Shown one piece after another: positions 1 through 13,319 of a stretch of DNA of 64,000 nt. The notes below the pieces were generated by a model. The model saw nothing but the letters and a program-made list of their open reading frames with translations, was not told where the DNA came from and made no database searches. Source of the DNA: Glossina fuscipes (taxonomy: Eukaryota > Arthropoda > Insecta > Diptera > Glossinidae); assembly GCF_014805625.2 (NCBI RefSeq), contig NW_023998415.1, forward strand, positions 16,518,841-16,582,840, written 5' to 3'. Positions within the stretch are counted from its first letter, which is position 1; each line of letters begins with the position of its first letter. The position numbers were made by a program, and so were the translations under genes.

Positions 1-2231
1 TTCAATATTTATGTCACATTTTCCGCAAAAGTTCGATCTCAAACTTATCCATATTGTTTGGGGTACGTGTGAATAAGTCTACACCTCGCCTTGGCTAAGA
101 AAACCAACAGAAAATCAACAGTTACATGAATACCTTTAGTTATTCCCGATGAACTTATATCGCATTGGAGGAATGAGAAGAAGTTTATCTAGTTTTGTTG
201 TTACATTCCCTTATTGGACAACTGGACAGAACTTTTAATTACTTTTTCTTGAGAAGAATCTGAATGAAATTTTTTCAGTTTTTTTGTCTCCTATGCATTC
301 TAAATGCTTCAAATTTTTGCTGTAGTTAGACTTCATAGCAGAGTTGAGTTCATAACACTTGAAATATCTCTGACACTGCGGCCTCTGTTCTTATATCTTC
401 CATTTAACAATCATCAAGAGAAAGAAAACGAAAAATGAAAAAATTAAGTACACAGTCGAACTCGCAATGCCTCTGCAAATATTATGAATTGACGGTCGTC
501 GAAAGCCTTCTCTTATTTCTTAGCAAACGATGCGATTGCTCATCTACGTCACTTCGACTTTTTAGGAACGGGATAGTATTCTTCTTTTGTTTGAATCTCT
601 TTGTATATTTCATGTATTCGCCGATTTGCTGCCCCTTCCTGAAAACTAACATCCCTTTGCATCTACAGTGTCATCTGCATTATTCAGTTCACTCTTACAT
701 CATTTTTCCCCATTTAAAGTCTCACCTAGTAGTAGAGCTAAGGGATCAATAATACAAAATGTCAATCTCTTTATGATTCGATAGCGATTTCTTCTTTGAT
801 CTCTCGAGTGAGTGCGGTATGCATGCAAATTTGAATTCATGCAACTTTATCTTATCTTTGTAGCGGTCAACTTGCGAGACGATAGTGTTTGTGATAAGGC
901 ATTTGTTTCTTCGCCATTTACTCGGCTTTTTAATAATTTCCTCTAAAAGTGCTGTGTAATGTGCTCCGTATTCTTTGTTCTTTGTTTTTCAAGATAATCG
1001 ATTAATAGAGTAAACGGAGACATTACAAAATACGGAAGCCATAGCTTTGCCGACTTTCATCAGATTATCGATTGAACACATGTTTCAGCCGTTGTCACAT
1101 ACCATTTGTAAAATATTTTTTCATTGCTCGCAAGTAGCTCCTTAGCACGCTACGAATTATTAATGCGTTAACATCTTTGTACACCATTGGTTGGAGAGGA
1201 CACGTGGTATCCATTTGGAAAACATCTTTCTCATAGTCGAATTTTGTATGGAAAGTAGTGAAAGTGCCGCCACTTTCCTAATGATCGGAGAACGTGATAT
1301 TTTCACGACATGAAAATTTAAGATGTCCCGTTTGAGGGTTAGTACCTTCGAAAAACAATGTATATTTTTTTCTTAAGGAAGATATCAATGGGATAGTCCC
1401 GCGAATTATTGACCGATACGTTGTATTAAAAGTCCTAAAGTTAAAATATTGATATCGTAAAAATGTATAGAGGCGTCATTTAATCACTTTTGATATGTTT
1501 TGCGTCAATCTGCAAGTATGTCCATATGTCTGTCCGCTTTAAATTGAATAAAGATCTAATTTGAAGCATTCAAAAAAGTTACATAATTACATTTTATTAA
1601 TTTTAATAAGCAATGAAATTTTCCCCAAAGCAAAAACTAACTTACTCTCTACTTATTCCCTTTCATTTTTACTTTGGATTGATTCGTTCTGTAGGATTTG
1701 TAATTAGAGTAAGTTTCAAGTGTAAAATAAAGGGGTAAAAAGAAGTGCGGCAGGTTTGAAATTAACAGTCGGGGTACTACAAATCTGACAGATTGAAGCA
1801 AGCAATCTTCAATATGATCAATACATCGATGAATCAAACTATCAATTTGAATTGTATTTTTTTAATTTAGATCACTTCTCCGTTTGAGAATAGCATAACA
1901 AATGTTTCCATGCTTTGCAATTAGGTTTATAGCAAGTGTCGAAAGTTGATTCCATAATTATTCCATATATTAGTTACTTGATCCTTTTCCTCCTAGCAAC
2001 TAAAAAGCACGATATCCGTTCATGAATATATTTAAATATTAAAAAATGTGCAAGAAAGTTTTCAAAGCTTTAAAAAGGATAGATATATATAAACTGTGAA
2101 AATAATTCGTATAAAAAAAAATTTAAAAAAAAAAAAAAAAACCAAAAAAAAGACAGTCGAAGGAGTTTGCGGCCTCACTTAGTAATAGTGCAACCACAAG
2201 GTATTACATAATAAAACAACTGAGGTAGTTA
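1..2231. other. Gene-free AT-rich intergenic DNA
   Basis: I see no gene here. The only open frames are short and unlike any protein I know (for example 435-752 +, rich in Cys, Phe and Leu). A possible trace of a GTCY-type repeat (tgtcc/tgtctgtccg) lies near 1518-1538. A run of A with minor interruptions lies at about 2115-2150, just before the first TIR element. Confidence 0.6.
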
Positions 2232-2355
2232 TTAGGTGTTTGCAAAAACATTTATTAAGCGACTTTTACATGTAAAAATGATAAGGAAATGGTAAATATT
2301 AGTGAACATAATGTCTTTTATTAAGTGAAAGAAGTGATCAAAATTTTTGCATTAT
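2232..2355. mobile_element. Short MITE-like copy of the TTAGGTGTTTGC TIR family
   Basis: The left end reads TTAGGTGTTTGCAAAAA and follows a TA dinucleotide, the usual Tc1/mariner target. The right end (about 2330-2354) is the reverse complement of the first 30 or so bases of the copy at 10412, ending in TCAAAATTTTTGCA; its outermost bases have decayed. At about 124 bp it keeps only the two ends, so it is an internally deleted derivative. No coding capacity. Confidence 0.7.
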
Positions 2356-2373
2356 ATTTGCAGATATATATTT

Positions 2374-2378
<5 letters not shown>

Positions 2379-2414
<36 letters not shown>
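2379..2414. repeat. Poly-A run of about 36 bp
   Basis: An uninterrupted run of about 36 A residues. It sits 24 bp beyond the MITE-like copy. No retroelement body is recognisable upstream, so I treat it as a simple repeat; run lengths like this are often uncertain in assemblies. Confidence 0.8.
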
Positions 2415-2416
<2 letters not shown>

Positions 2417-3538
2417 ATATTGGTAGGGTGCAATAAGCACTATTAGTATGTGACAAATTTCTATTTTACCCGGGAGAAAAATTGAGCTTATGAGAAGTTG
2501 TACGCTGGTATATGGGCTCTCTAACATGTATATTTATAAGTGGACCGAAAAACCCTGCTATACTCTTCATATTCATAGGTAACAGGATTGCAATGTGTTT
2601 CATTAATTATTGCAAAACTTTCCAATCGGAGTCATTTTTATGCTGATATTTAAATACATTTATAAAAGTTTAAACAGAATTCCGCCAAGTTCTTATAAAT
2701 TATATTTCTCCGAGTGCTTTAGACACTGCAACGTAGGTGGATTAGGTTAAAGTTTTTTTGCCCCCCACCCCCCTTAAAGTAAGAGCAGAATTACCCTCAC
2801 ATCTGATCAAGAATTAATATACTTTACGGAGGAATCTTCCAAGTTCATATGTCTTCGTTTCGAACTCGAAGTTTACCACGCTTTCATATTCCGGTGATGG
2901 ATATCCTATTGCCTCCTGTCGCCTCCTCCTGCGTTTGAACACAAGTAAAAATTGTTTTATCACGTAATTGTTTCTAAAGGGAATAAGTTTTCATATAAAA
3001 ATAACAACAAAAAGATCCGTTCTACCATGAACGTAATTTCTTACACTTTTAAAAACACATGCCTGCCGCGTAAGATTCGCTTCTACTTAATGAATCGACT
3101 TTCTTCCTTAAATCTTGTTGAATTGAATTGAAAAATTTTTCTTATATAAATATTTAAAGTTAAATTTCTATTCATTACTATGGTTGATTTTTTTTCGTGA
3201 ATTTCCTTTGATCGTATAAATGCATTGCATGCTACATAAGAGAAACTTGACTTCAAGCCTACGCTCAATTGATTTAAATTAGCAATTTTCGCCTCGTCAC
3301 ATATAACATATGAATAAAATAATAATAATAAAGAGAGAGAGAGAGAGAGAGAGAGGAACGTGATTTACAAATTAATGCTCGGATATTTCGCTTACTTATT
3401 TCTTAGCTTCTTAGTAAAATGCTTCTAATGCTAACTCATAGATCGTACTACCAGACATCCACATAACCATAAAGCAAAAAATTAAAAGTAAATAAATAAA
3501 ATGTTCACAATAGCACGTTCATGTCTGCATATGCAGGA

Positions 3539-3574
<36 letters not shown>

Positions 3575-6006
3575 TTTCTTCTGATAAATTTGTTGTTGTA
3601 CTTGTTACCTAATGAGTTCATTTTCCGCTCTTAATTTTTATTTTTTCTTCTTCTTCTTTTTCTTCTTCTTTCTTTACAAACACATAAACAACAACTGTAA
3701 AAAAATACAAATTAATCATCAGTGAAGCATTTCTTTAAGCGTAGTAGACGTCAAAACTGCAAATAAAAAAGAAAAGGAGCAGAAACAAACAATGCAAAAA
3801 AAAAAAAAATAGTAAAAAATTATACGTGTGGAAAAATAAAAGGAAGTAAAACAAAAAGAAAGAAAAAAAAAACGAACATTTTTACAACAATTAATGCATA
3901 TAAGTAGATGTGTGGAAATTATAGTAAAAAAAAAAGAAGAAAAATAGAGTACAACAGCAACGATAATAATAAATAACATATAACACAAATTCAGGCGACT
4001 CACCGACACACGTTTAAAGTGCGAATGTACAAAAATCCCTCAGTCTTGTAAGACATACTTGCATGCATGCATACAAATGTTTATATTTGATTATTCGTAT
4101 AAACAACCATATATCGGAGTATATATAATTATAGACAATGTAAAGAATTGCAGAAATGTCAGGCGGACAAAAACATGCCATCAGATTGCAGCTGCTGGCT
4201 GGCTGGCTGGCTTTGGTAATCTCTTTAAATTGTTTGCCAGCTAACGTTGCCTCCTGAATGCGATGATATTTACTGCATATGCGAAAGCAAGTCAGTTAGT
4301 TCGGCGATCAGTCGATGTTTGACTGCTTGCTTGCGTAGCTTACCAAACCCACATATCATCCTTATCAACCCCGACATCATCGTGGTCTTCATTATTGCCG
4401 CTAACTTTATTGTCTGCGGCCTGTTACTTTCTACCGATGTTGCTGTTGTTTTAAAAGTTTTTCGATTTTTTTTTTTTTTTTTTTTTGCTTCAAGTATTTT
4501 GCTCTTTGTTTCAATTGGTTGCAATTCAATGGCAGCGTCGTACTTACTCTCCGCATATTGTTATTGTTCAGTTTAGTTCAGTTTTCTGCTGGCATTGATG
4601 GGACGGTTAGGGCTTCTGGTTTGCATGTTTTCACGCTTAGCACATTCCGAGCGTAAAGTTTTTCTTTCAATGAACAGTTTTTTTTTATGCAATTACATGT
4701 ATAAATAGAATAAGTCTCAAATAATATTTCAAGCAAAGTCATCTCACATCGCATTCATTGCTAGCAGCGGGCTAAGAAAAAATGCACTCAGTCTTGTTCG
4801 TCGAAATTTATATTCTTTAACTACTTTGCTTATGCGCGCGTACATACATGACATATATAATGCAAGTACTTAACATATATACGATTGCTGGTATGCGTAC
4901 AAGTGAAACACAAATCGGAAAAAACCTCAATCGTAAGGACCATTCATTTCGCATTTCAATCGTCACAAATCAGTGAAACGTTCATTGCATAAATAAAAGC
5001 ATATTGGTTACGTCATTCCCTTTATAACATCTAAAAATACTGAAAACAATTAATTGCAACAAATTAATTTGCGCCGTCCTTTGCACATTGATTACATTGA
5101 GATCGGCGTAGAGTGTATAAAGTCAACGAACCCTAAATTAACTTGAGAGGTTTAATGCGGAAAATATATGGATGCGGATATGTGTTCAATCTAAATCGAA
5201 AAAATAAAAGTATCGTTGGAGGTATCGGTCTTTTCACTGCTTACGACATTCATGACAACTGCGTGGACCGTGGGAACGGTACACATTTGTAAGTTGAAAT
5301 GACCTTATGAGCTAAAGCCAGTCTCGCAAATTTTCCTGCAACGGATGGATCGTAATATGTTGCGTAAAATAGCGGCTCGGCTACGCGTGGATAAGTATTA
5401 CTGACAATCACTGCAAAGAAGAAATCAAGTATAAGTGAAATATCCAGTATACCAGAGACTATAAAAAAAACTCTGATCCTATTGCAAATAACTTTTATCT
5501 TAATATCCGTCTTTTCTTTTCGTACCTTTTCTCAACTTCCTATCCACATTAGATTACCTCGTTAAGTGAAATACTATAACTCAATACTCAATAATGGTAT
5601 TGTGACGTGTTGTCTGTGCTTCACACAACATAGCAAGCACATCATCAATTATCTAAAAATAATGTCAATAAAAAAAAGAAAAGAACGCATTCATGCCGTC
5701 GTCACTTGATTCTGAATATTTTATCTGTTACTCATTCTTGAAACTTTCCCATATCAGTCACGCTTGAGTTTATCGAATAAAACGTTCTTCTCATCTCCTC
5801 TTCGACACTGCTATGCAAAATGAAAATAATTGAAATCATTGGTGTAACTGTGTTTTCATAAGCTCACAACATATTGCTTAATCTCCATGTTTAGTAATTG
5901 GCAATAGCAACTGTGAACGGCAGTGGGCGATTGCATAAATATTTTAGGTGGGTTGTTATTGGATAACTAACGTCGAGTAACTTTTTACATAAATTACATA
6001 CAAAAG

Positions 6007-6043
<37 letters not shown>

Positions 6044-6934
6044 TTATTTTTTTTTTTTATATAGCAAACAATAATTTAGTTGCAAAGATGAGTAAGAGAG
6101 AAGAAAGAAACTGTATTCGATTTAAGCCAACAAGCTGCCCTGTCACTGACTTAACTTTACTCTAACCTCTGCAGAGAAGCCCTTCCTTCCCTTCCTGCGC
6201 TGTTACTTAATTAAGTATGAAAACCGAATTCTTCTTCTTTACTTAATCCAAAAGCTATCGATTCAACTCCTTTCAATTACAACGATACGTTGTACAACGA
6301 TGCAGTTGAAGGCACAGGCCCGATTGTATTTAAGGGTAATTTTCTAACTTGTAAACTTTTCTTTTCGCCATTTTTTCCATTTTATTTAACCATCCGTTCA
6401 ATGTACAAGAATGATATTCAAACCGTTACGTGTGGAGTGAATTTTTTCTGCAGCTCATTTTATAATTCGAGCAAAGTCGCTGCATAAAAGCCCTGAGAAC
6501 TACCATTAACTCGTTCCCGTTTTCTTACGACCAAATACGCTTCGAACTTATTGTATTTCGAAAGTCTTGAAACTTTTATTTAGACTTTGTTGTATGTTGT
6601 GGAATATTGCCGGCAATCCGTATCTCAACGTAAAAGATCGATTGTACTCCTCCATGACCGTGGACCTCCAACTTTAGTAATCTAATGAATCGCGCCACCT
6701 TCTTAGGTTCGGGGCACCATGCGGTGTTCGGCATATGGCCGTGCATTCGCGTAGTCTACAATGGAGTATGTCCCTCACTCCTTTGCAAAATTCGCAGGAA
6801 TCGAGATACGAGGAAATCCATATTTCACAGATGGTATCGGAGACGGTGGCCGCTCCTTCATAGCTCCAATAGCGTGTACGCTATGCCAGAAGATTTTATA
6901 AACCTCTTTGTTTACTGCACTGTCCTTCTAATAG

Positions 6935-6965
<31 letters not shown>

Positions 6966-9900
6966 TGCACCCATTGCGATACTAAGCTCTTGATATCGCT
7001 CCTTAGTATGCCACAGAAAGGTATTCCAAACCTATCATAATCCTTCGGGCTGCCTTGTTGTCTAAAGAGTCAGCCGTGTCGTTGCTTTTGACAATTCTGT
7101 ATCTAGGCACCCCATTGTGCTTCCCTGGCCCATTCAGAGTGTGAAGCACCGTAGCTTCTTTAGCAATATTCTTGGAATTGCTTGGTTTTGTTTTAGATAA
7201 ACAAATCACGGCACATAACACGGCCAAGACGATGCTACAAAACTATGTTTTTATATTTTGACAAAAGTCTTGTACCCTGGCTTGCTTTTATAAGTAAAAG
7301 TGTATTATCTAAGATAATTTAAGAGCTTTAATATTTATGCGGCTGTCTATTAATCGAGCATGTCCTTTCGAAAATGTTTACCTATCGAATTCATTTCAAA
7401 TCATAACTGTAGAAGCGTAAGAGTTCATGTAAAATGTTCTAATCAAAAGATAGACCTATTATCGGATGCAGTCTTATTATATCCAAAGAAATATTGAAAT
7501 TCGAAATCATTTAGTCGTGTGTTTTTGAAGTTCGCCAAAACGGTGTACCAAAATAAGCATGCTCTTGCCTTTTGAGAGGAAACATAAAACTTGTTATAAA
7601 ATAATTGATACAAGCGATACATTACGATGCAATCACTCCTACAGCGAGGACTATTATTTATGGAGAGATTCGTACATGTGCACGCACGCATTCTTGCATG
7701 AATGCATTCACAAGCTTATGCATATACATATATGCACAAAATTTATGCGATATTAGAAATGAAGGGGAGTTATATGCTTTCAATAAATTTATTGATTGCT
7801 GCAAATCTATCTTTCGAAGGCCAATTAATGGATATGCAGAAATTAATTGAATTGAAAATCCATATGGCAAGAGACGCAAACATTCGATATCTTGGAAAGG
7901 CCATCGCAATTGCGTTCACCTTTAGACACAGATTTCATTTCTATTTAATAGTAACAAAAAAGACTTAAACACAAAAACAATTAAGGGTAACTTTCCAGGA
8001 AATTTCCTGGAAGACTTCTGCGTGGAATAATAAGACTTCTTTTTTCCAACTATTTTTATATAAACTACCGATTATCAGTGATTTTGTGAATTTAAAGCTG
8101 ATGAAATATCCATACGTTATTCGGTATCCGTCAAAGTCATTTAGACATACCGCAGGTAAAAGCACGAAACATGCCTTTATGCTATGTGGTCGGCAAACGC
8201 GACTGGACATTTACATATAGCAGCTTATAGTGGGTATATTAGCATATATGCATCAGTGGGAATTGGGATTAAAGCAAAAGTCGATTATAGAGGGATTGGT
8301 GTGAAAGCCATGTTTGCTTGATTATAGCCAATCTCATACTAGCACATTTGAGATGCCAATATATTTTATTAAGTAGGGGCGTGTCAGTTATTCGGTCGTA
8401 ATCATTCTGCCATTCGGCCTTTAGCAAGCCTCCGCAAATATGTCTACCAACTTTTGTAGTCAAATATAGTTTTTAGTCCGTTCTGGTGATAGTTGTAGGG
8501 GCAGATTGCGTATGTCAGGTTTGACTTGTTTTTTTTTTTTTTTTTTTTTTTTATATATATATGAATTTTTGATGACTATAAGCATTTGAACAATAGACAA
8601 CAGAAGACTGCACGGACAGATGGACATGGTATCAGTGTCAGTCAGAAACTTGAGCTGATCAAGGATGCTTATACGCATATGCTTATACGTTCTTCTTATG
8701 CATATTTCCGATTGTGTCACGCGAAAGAAGCAATTTAATATGTCCACATGACCATCCGGTATCGTTTGTCCAAAAAAAAAAAAAAAAAAAATTTACTTCT
8801 TTCGTACTAAACACTTCTAATCACCATAATTGCGCGAATATATGTGCATACTATACATACATGCATACATACATAGCTTCATCATGAAACTTTTAAGTTT
8901 TCTGTTGCCCAAAGTGCATCTCGGTATTCGTGAAAAGCTTCATTTCATTATTCACTCATAACTGTATGTCTCCTTCTCTTTGTCTTGCTTTGCTGCTTGT
9001 CTATATCTATCAATCTGGCTTACCATTAATAGCATATGTCAGTCCTCGTCATTTGGCACGTTCCCCTCAAAAACAAAACAAAAAAAAAAAAAATCACATC
9101 TACACACACATACAGAGAGACACAAACACAAACAACCTGGAGACATAGATAGTATTATATATATATATATATATATATATATCTTCGTAAAACCTTAAGC
9201 ATTATTATCAAAACGCATAAAAGCAATCAATGCTTGCAATCAATAAAATTATATGATATGTAAATGAAGGTATATAGAGAAATGCATAAATGCCGATGTA
9301 AACGAGCCGGCTGGGCTCGCTAACTGTCTGCCTAAAACCCCGTCTGCAGCCTGCCTGTCTGCCTGTCATCCTGTGCCCGCCTCTATCTATGATATTTGTT
9401 CAGTTTTCATTGTCTTTCAATGTTCGTCTTTACAACTATTTAAGGTGTTCGCCTTATTGAGTATAAAGTACAATTTTATCTACACTTTTAGCGGCTTTTT
9501 TTTTTTTTTTCCTTTTTTCCCGGAAACAATTCATTGACTTTGTTTTCGTTGTGTTAAAAATATAAATGAGAAAAGTCTCTTCTGACTTGTAAATTTTTGA
9601 TGATATTTAAGCATTAATTTAAAGCTTTTTTTTTTTGAGAATGCTTTCACTGATAAATAATTTTTTCTTTCTTTCTTTGTTTTTTTTTTCCTTCCACTTT
9701 GTCACTATGCATTCTTATTCAACTAAACTTGACTGTGGCGTACAAGCAAGAGTTATTTATTATTCAGATTAGATTTCTTTCTCTATTTTTATCTAACATT
9801 TCACTTTATAGTGCTTATCACTAATACTGAGAAATGCAAACCAGAACAAAAAAAGAAAATAAATAAATAAAAATGGCGCTTGAAAAAATGGATTCATTAC

Positions 9901-10017
9901 CTAGTCGGATAACAAGCTTACTAATGTTGATTGTTACCGTCGTGTCATTTACATAAAAATTCATTTATTCTTCACTTTAGGTTTTTGTATATTGTATAGT
10001 GTGCGACTCTGACTTTT

Positions 10018-10048
<31 letters not shown>

Positions 10049-10411
10049 ACCCCGTTCTAAGCGTGTAACGGAAGTCCAAATAAAATATATTTACATATGT
10101 GCATGAGTATATGTGTCTGTGTGTACCTCAGTAGGTGTCCAGTGTGTAATGCCAGTCAAGATTTATTTAGCTATTAATTAATTCCTTAAAAAATTGCTAT
10201 TGAACGAGTGCTCTTCTACTTTATAACTATATTAACAGTTGCTTGCCGATCTTTAATCAATAAAAGTTTAGATATGTTTTTCTATATTTCCTTTAATTTT
10301 TTTTTTTATTTTTTTTTTATTTTTCTTTTGAAAGTATATGTATTCAAAAAAAGGAAAATCAATAATGATTGGCAAAAATGTTAGGAAATGCTTTCGTTTA
10401 CAAGATAATTA
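2415..10411. other. Intergenic DNA dominated by simple repeats
   Basis: No gene is supported. The stretch holds many microsatellites: (GA)n at about 3331-3354, (TA)n at about 3540-3566, 6015-6040 and 9153-9182, (GCTG)n near 4190-4211, and many T or A runs. The head-like motif of the DINE-like family (tttcatattccggtgatgg) occurs near 2883-2900. Open frames of 60-109 codons are mostly Phe/Ser/Tyr- or Lys-rich translations of T and A tracts. Confidence 0.6.
10019..10050. repeat. (CA)n microsatellite
   Basis: About 14 CA units, ending in an imperfect catacacac. Confidence 0.85.
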
Positions 10412-10970
10412 TTAGGTGTTTGCAAAAATTTTGATCACTTCTTTTACTTGAAAAACGCATTTATTGCGAGAAATTAAACCAAATAGTTTCGATCATTTTC
10501 GACAACATTTCAGAATATATTAGGCAACATGACGATATGATATCGAAACAACTTATATTGGTTTGGCAACAATCCAAACCGCGCTTTTTCAATTTTGCGC
10601 GGACCCGTGTGTGCCAGCCAAGCCAAGCTGCACCGATCTGTACAAGGGGTAATCAGGAGGCGCCATGATATGGAGTATGACGGAGAAGACCTCTGAACCT
10701 GTTTGGTGCACTTTGGCAGCAGGTTTTTTTTAAATAAACGAAACTAAAGTAACGAATTTAGAAGAAGAAGAAGATGAAGACTTTTGAGCGTTCGATGATT
10801 AGTGTCGGCGTGCACTGAATAAATCAATAATATTCAATGAAAAACTGTTCATTTATGTGGAGGAGGATCATGCCACCATCAAATTGTACCGTTATGTACA
10901 CTGATATTTCCTATGTCTTTATCATTTTTACCTGTAGAATTCGCTGATCAAAATTTTTGCAAACACCTAA
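10412..10970. mobile_element. 559-bp Tc1/mariner-type TIR element (non-autonomous)
   Basis: The element begins TTAGGTGTTTGCAAAAA and ends TTTTTGCAAACACCTAA. These are inverted repeats that match without a break for about 26 bp, down to TTTTGATCA. A TA flanks each side (10410-10411 and 10971-10972), as expected for Tc1/mariner target duplication. The inside has no long open frame. Its right 120 bp is the reverse complement of the left end of the copy at 31819, so the two belong to one family in opposite orientation. The superfamily is inferred from the TA target and TIR style; I could not match the interior to a named transposase. Confidence 0.8.
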
Positions 10971-12045
10971 TATATTCCTAACTGTTCTTACAGCGAGCGC
11001 ACTTGGAACGCTAGGAAAGCGAACGTATTTTACATTGATTTAGAAGTCTTTAAAGATACATGTTGCTGGAGCCAAATCGACCTAAATCAGGATCGCAATT
11101 AGAACACTGCAAACTTATTCCTTTAAAATCCTGTCAATTTAATGCAAGCACTTCTTTTCAAATGACAACAAGCGCTTTCAGGAGCATCTTCGTTGCCCTC
11201 TATCACAAGCAAACAATTCAGAATAATTCTATTATTACTGTTAAAAATCAATTTTTTTGCTTATTATGATTATTCTGATGCTTACATCGTTCGTGTTGTA
11301 AACTTAAGTTTCATAATCAATCCGAAAAACATTGTATCAAATTGGCAGACTTTGTTGGAAATGGATTTACATGAGATTGATAAATGTCTTTTGTTGTAAA
11401 TTGTTAAAGAAAATTTTTCGATCATTCTATGGGAACATCGCAGAGGATCATGATTACATATACATTAAAAATATGAGAAATAATAGTTCAACGTATAACG
11501 GGGTTAATATATATAAAAATGGGCATGGCTATGGTTCAACAAGCCGATTTCTTGACTAAGTACGGTATATACGGCGTAAGCGCCGATACGATAATTATTG
11601 TGTGTACACCACTTGAACTTCGATGTGCAAATATGGCGCTTAAGATAGAACCGTTGCATTGTTTATACAAGCTTTTACCTATTTGAAGACTAATAAATAT
11701 GTTTTTGACTGAAAGCTCTTACTTTTGTTATTTATTACGGCCTTCTGTCAATTGGAGAGAATTTTGTTGGCGACTGACTTTCACCTTCACAACCGTTTTA
11801 AGATACCTACTTAAACCGTCATGCATGCATATTAGTCTCAACAAACTATGCATGTTCTTTCATTGTTGTTTCATTGTATATAGCAGAATCAATTTCAGTG
11901 TCCGTTCGCGTAACGATCTGTGCAACTTCTAAAATAGCTCGACACGTTAGAGCTAAAATTTCTGTTAATCACTCATATCAAGTTAAATTCGAATAGTATA
12001 TATAAAATGATCTAATATATATATATATACACGTATATACACATG
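10971..12045. other. Intergenic DNA, nothing recognised
   Basis: About 1.1 kb without repeats that I recognise. Four short frames of 68-77 codons (11060-11269, 11193-11399, 11332-11559 and 11699-11932, all +) overlap or follow one another, but none resembles a known protein. Confidence 0.5.
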
Positions 12046-12148
12046 TACGAGGTACGTTCAAAAAAAGTGATCCTTTTATTTTTCTCAAAAAAATATTTAT
12101 TAGGTCACGAAATTTGAAAAGTCACCTCTTCTTCGCACACACCTCGTA
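12046..12148. mobile_element. 103-bp mariner-like MITE
   Basis: The left end reads TACGAGGTACGTTC and the right end, read inward on the other strand, is TACGAGGTGTGTGC. The tacgagg-type terminus followed by tcaaaaaaagt is typical of mariner-family ends. Only about 100 bp separates the outer ends, so it is an internally deleted relic. It sits between two (TA)n tracts. Confidence 0.55.
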
Positions 12149-12379
12149 TATCTAAAAATATATATATATATATATATATATATAAACATATATAAACATG
12201 TTGGGTGATGAAATAATTTTTTGTTTTAGACATTATTTCATAATGATTTCATGTAAATAACTTAGGACACCTCGGTTCCACCAAAATCTGCCCTTACGTC
12301 CGCAATAAGACAAACAACCCTGACGAACGTGCTGGTTGAGATTTCGTGATTTATGGAATTCTAACATAACCCCAAAATA

Positions 12380-13110
12380 AACAAGTAAGGAAATTGTATT
12401 CGGTGGGGATTGAATCTCGCATAATCACCTTTTCGCATTCCACTCTCCAAGTTCTTTTATTTGATCCTATACCTATATCCCTGGTATAATTAAGAAAAAG
12501 TTGATCCATCAGTTGGCGGTATCTACCATATTTATTTTCGAATTAATCCAGTTTAACGTAGATATATAGATAGATAGATAGATAGAGATTAGGCAGATAA
12601 TATATCTTTATTTGAACAATGTACAAAACATACATATATAAACATTCTGTCTTATTTACGTTAAGATAAATAAGCAGAAAACCTCAAAAAAATGAAATGA
12701 AAAATAAAAAAATTTAATCACTTGTAACTTTGTGCGGGCATGGCCCATTTCTCCAAGTAGAGAGTAGAGAGTAGAGTGTTTCGTAAAAGTAAATGTCGGA
12801 AATTATCAGCCTTCTCACTTTTATAATTTCTGAGTAACGAGAAAAAATCCATGAGTTTTTGCTAAGAAAAACGGAGCTGCGTTCAATTCGCGCTCCACTG
12901 CGGGCCTCTGCTCTGACCAATTTGGCCCATTTTCAACACCAACCTGGTTACGAAAAGTCGCAATGTCTCTACCAAATTTGAAGTCGATATCATTTTCATT
13001 TTTGCAACCACGACAACAGTGCTAAAAACAAAACACTACACAGACGCAAAGACGGACAGACATGGCTTAAATCAATTCAAAATTTCGCTCTAATCAAAAA
13101 TGTATATAGT
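12380..13110 (+). mobile_element. DINE-1/mini-me-like dispersed repeat, copy A
   Basis: It opens with aacaagtaagg followed by a gattgaatctcgc block. It includes a (GATA)n tract at about 12563-12586, then a block (tgcgggcatggccca, aatttcagcctt-type, cccattttcaa) that recurs at 34330-34650. It closes with the GTCY-type segment gacggacagacatggctt and an AT-rich tail. This layout matches the dipteran mini-me/DINE-1-like elements as I know them; the family name is inference. Confidence 0.6.
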
Positions 13111-13319
13111 TTATTGGGTTTCCGATGCTTCCTCTTTGAAAAAATATAAAGTGAGTAGTGGGAGTTCACTGGTGGATAGAAAATGTTCAATAAAGAGTCG
13201 AACTTTTATCACAAAAACATTAGTTACACATGTTTCTCCAGCGTTCTCCGTTGAGTTTACCTGCAATGTCACTTTCACGTCCACAAATGACGTGTTCAAC
13301 CCATAAACCACGCCTAGTT

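Noticed and set aside
435..752. 105-codon plus-strand frame
   Set aside because: Cys/Phe/Leu-rich with no domain, no splice or promoter context, in AT-rich intergenic DNA.
3719..4576. Frames of 84-109 codons rich in Phe, Ser and Lys
   Set aside because: They are translations of poly-T/poly-A and (GCTG)n tracts.
6685..7227. Opposing frames of 102 and 74 codons around 6685-7227
   Set aside because: I tested them as retroelement remnants. The composition is slightly protein-like but no motif of gag, reverse transcriptase or integrase is visible.
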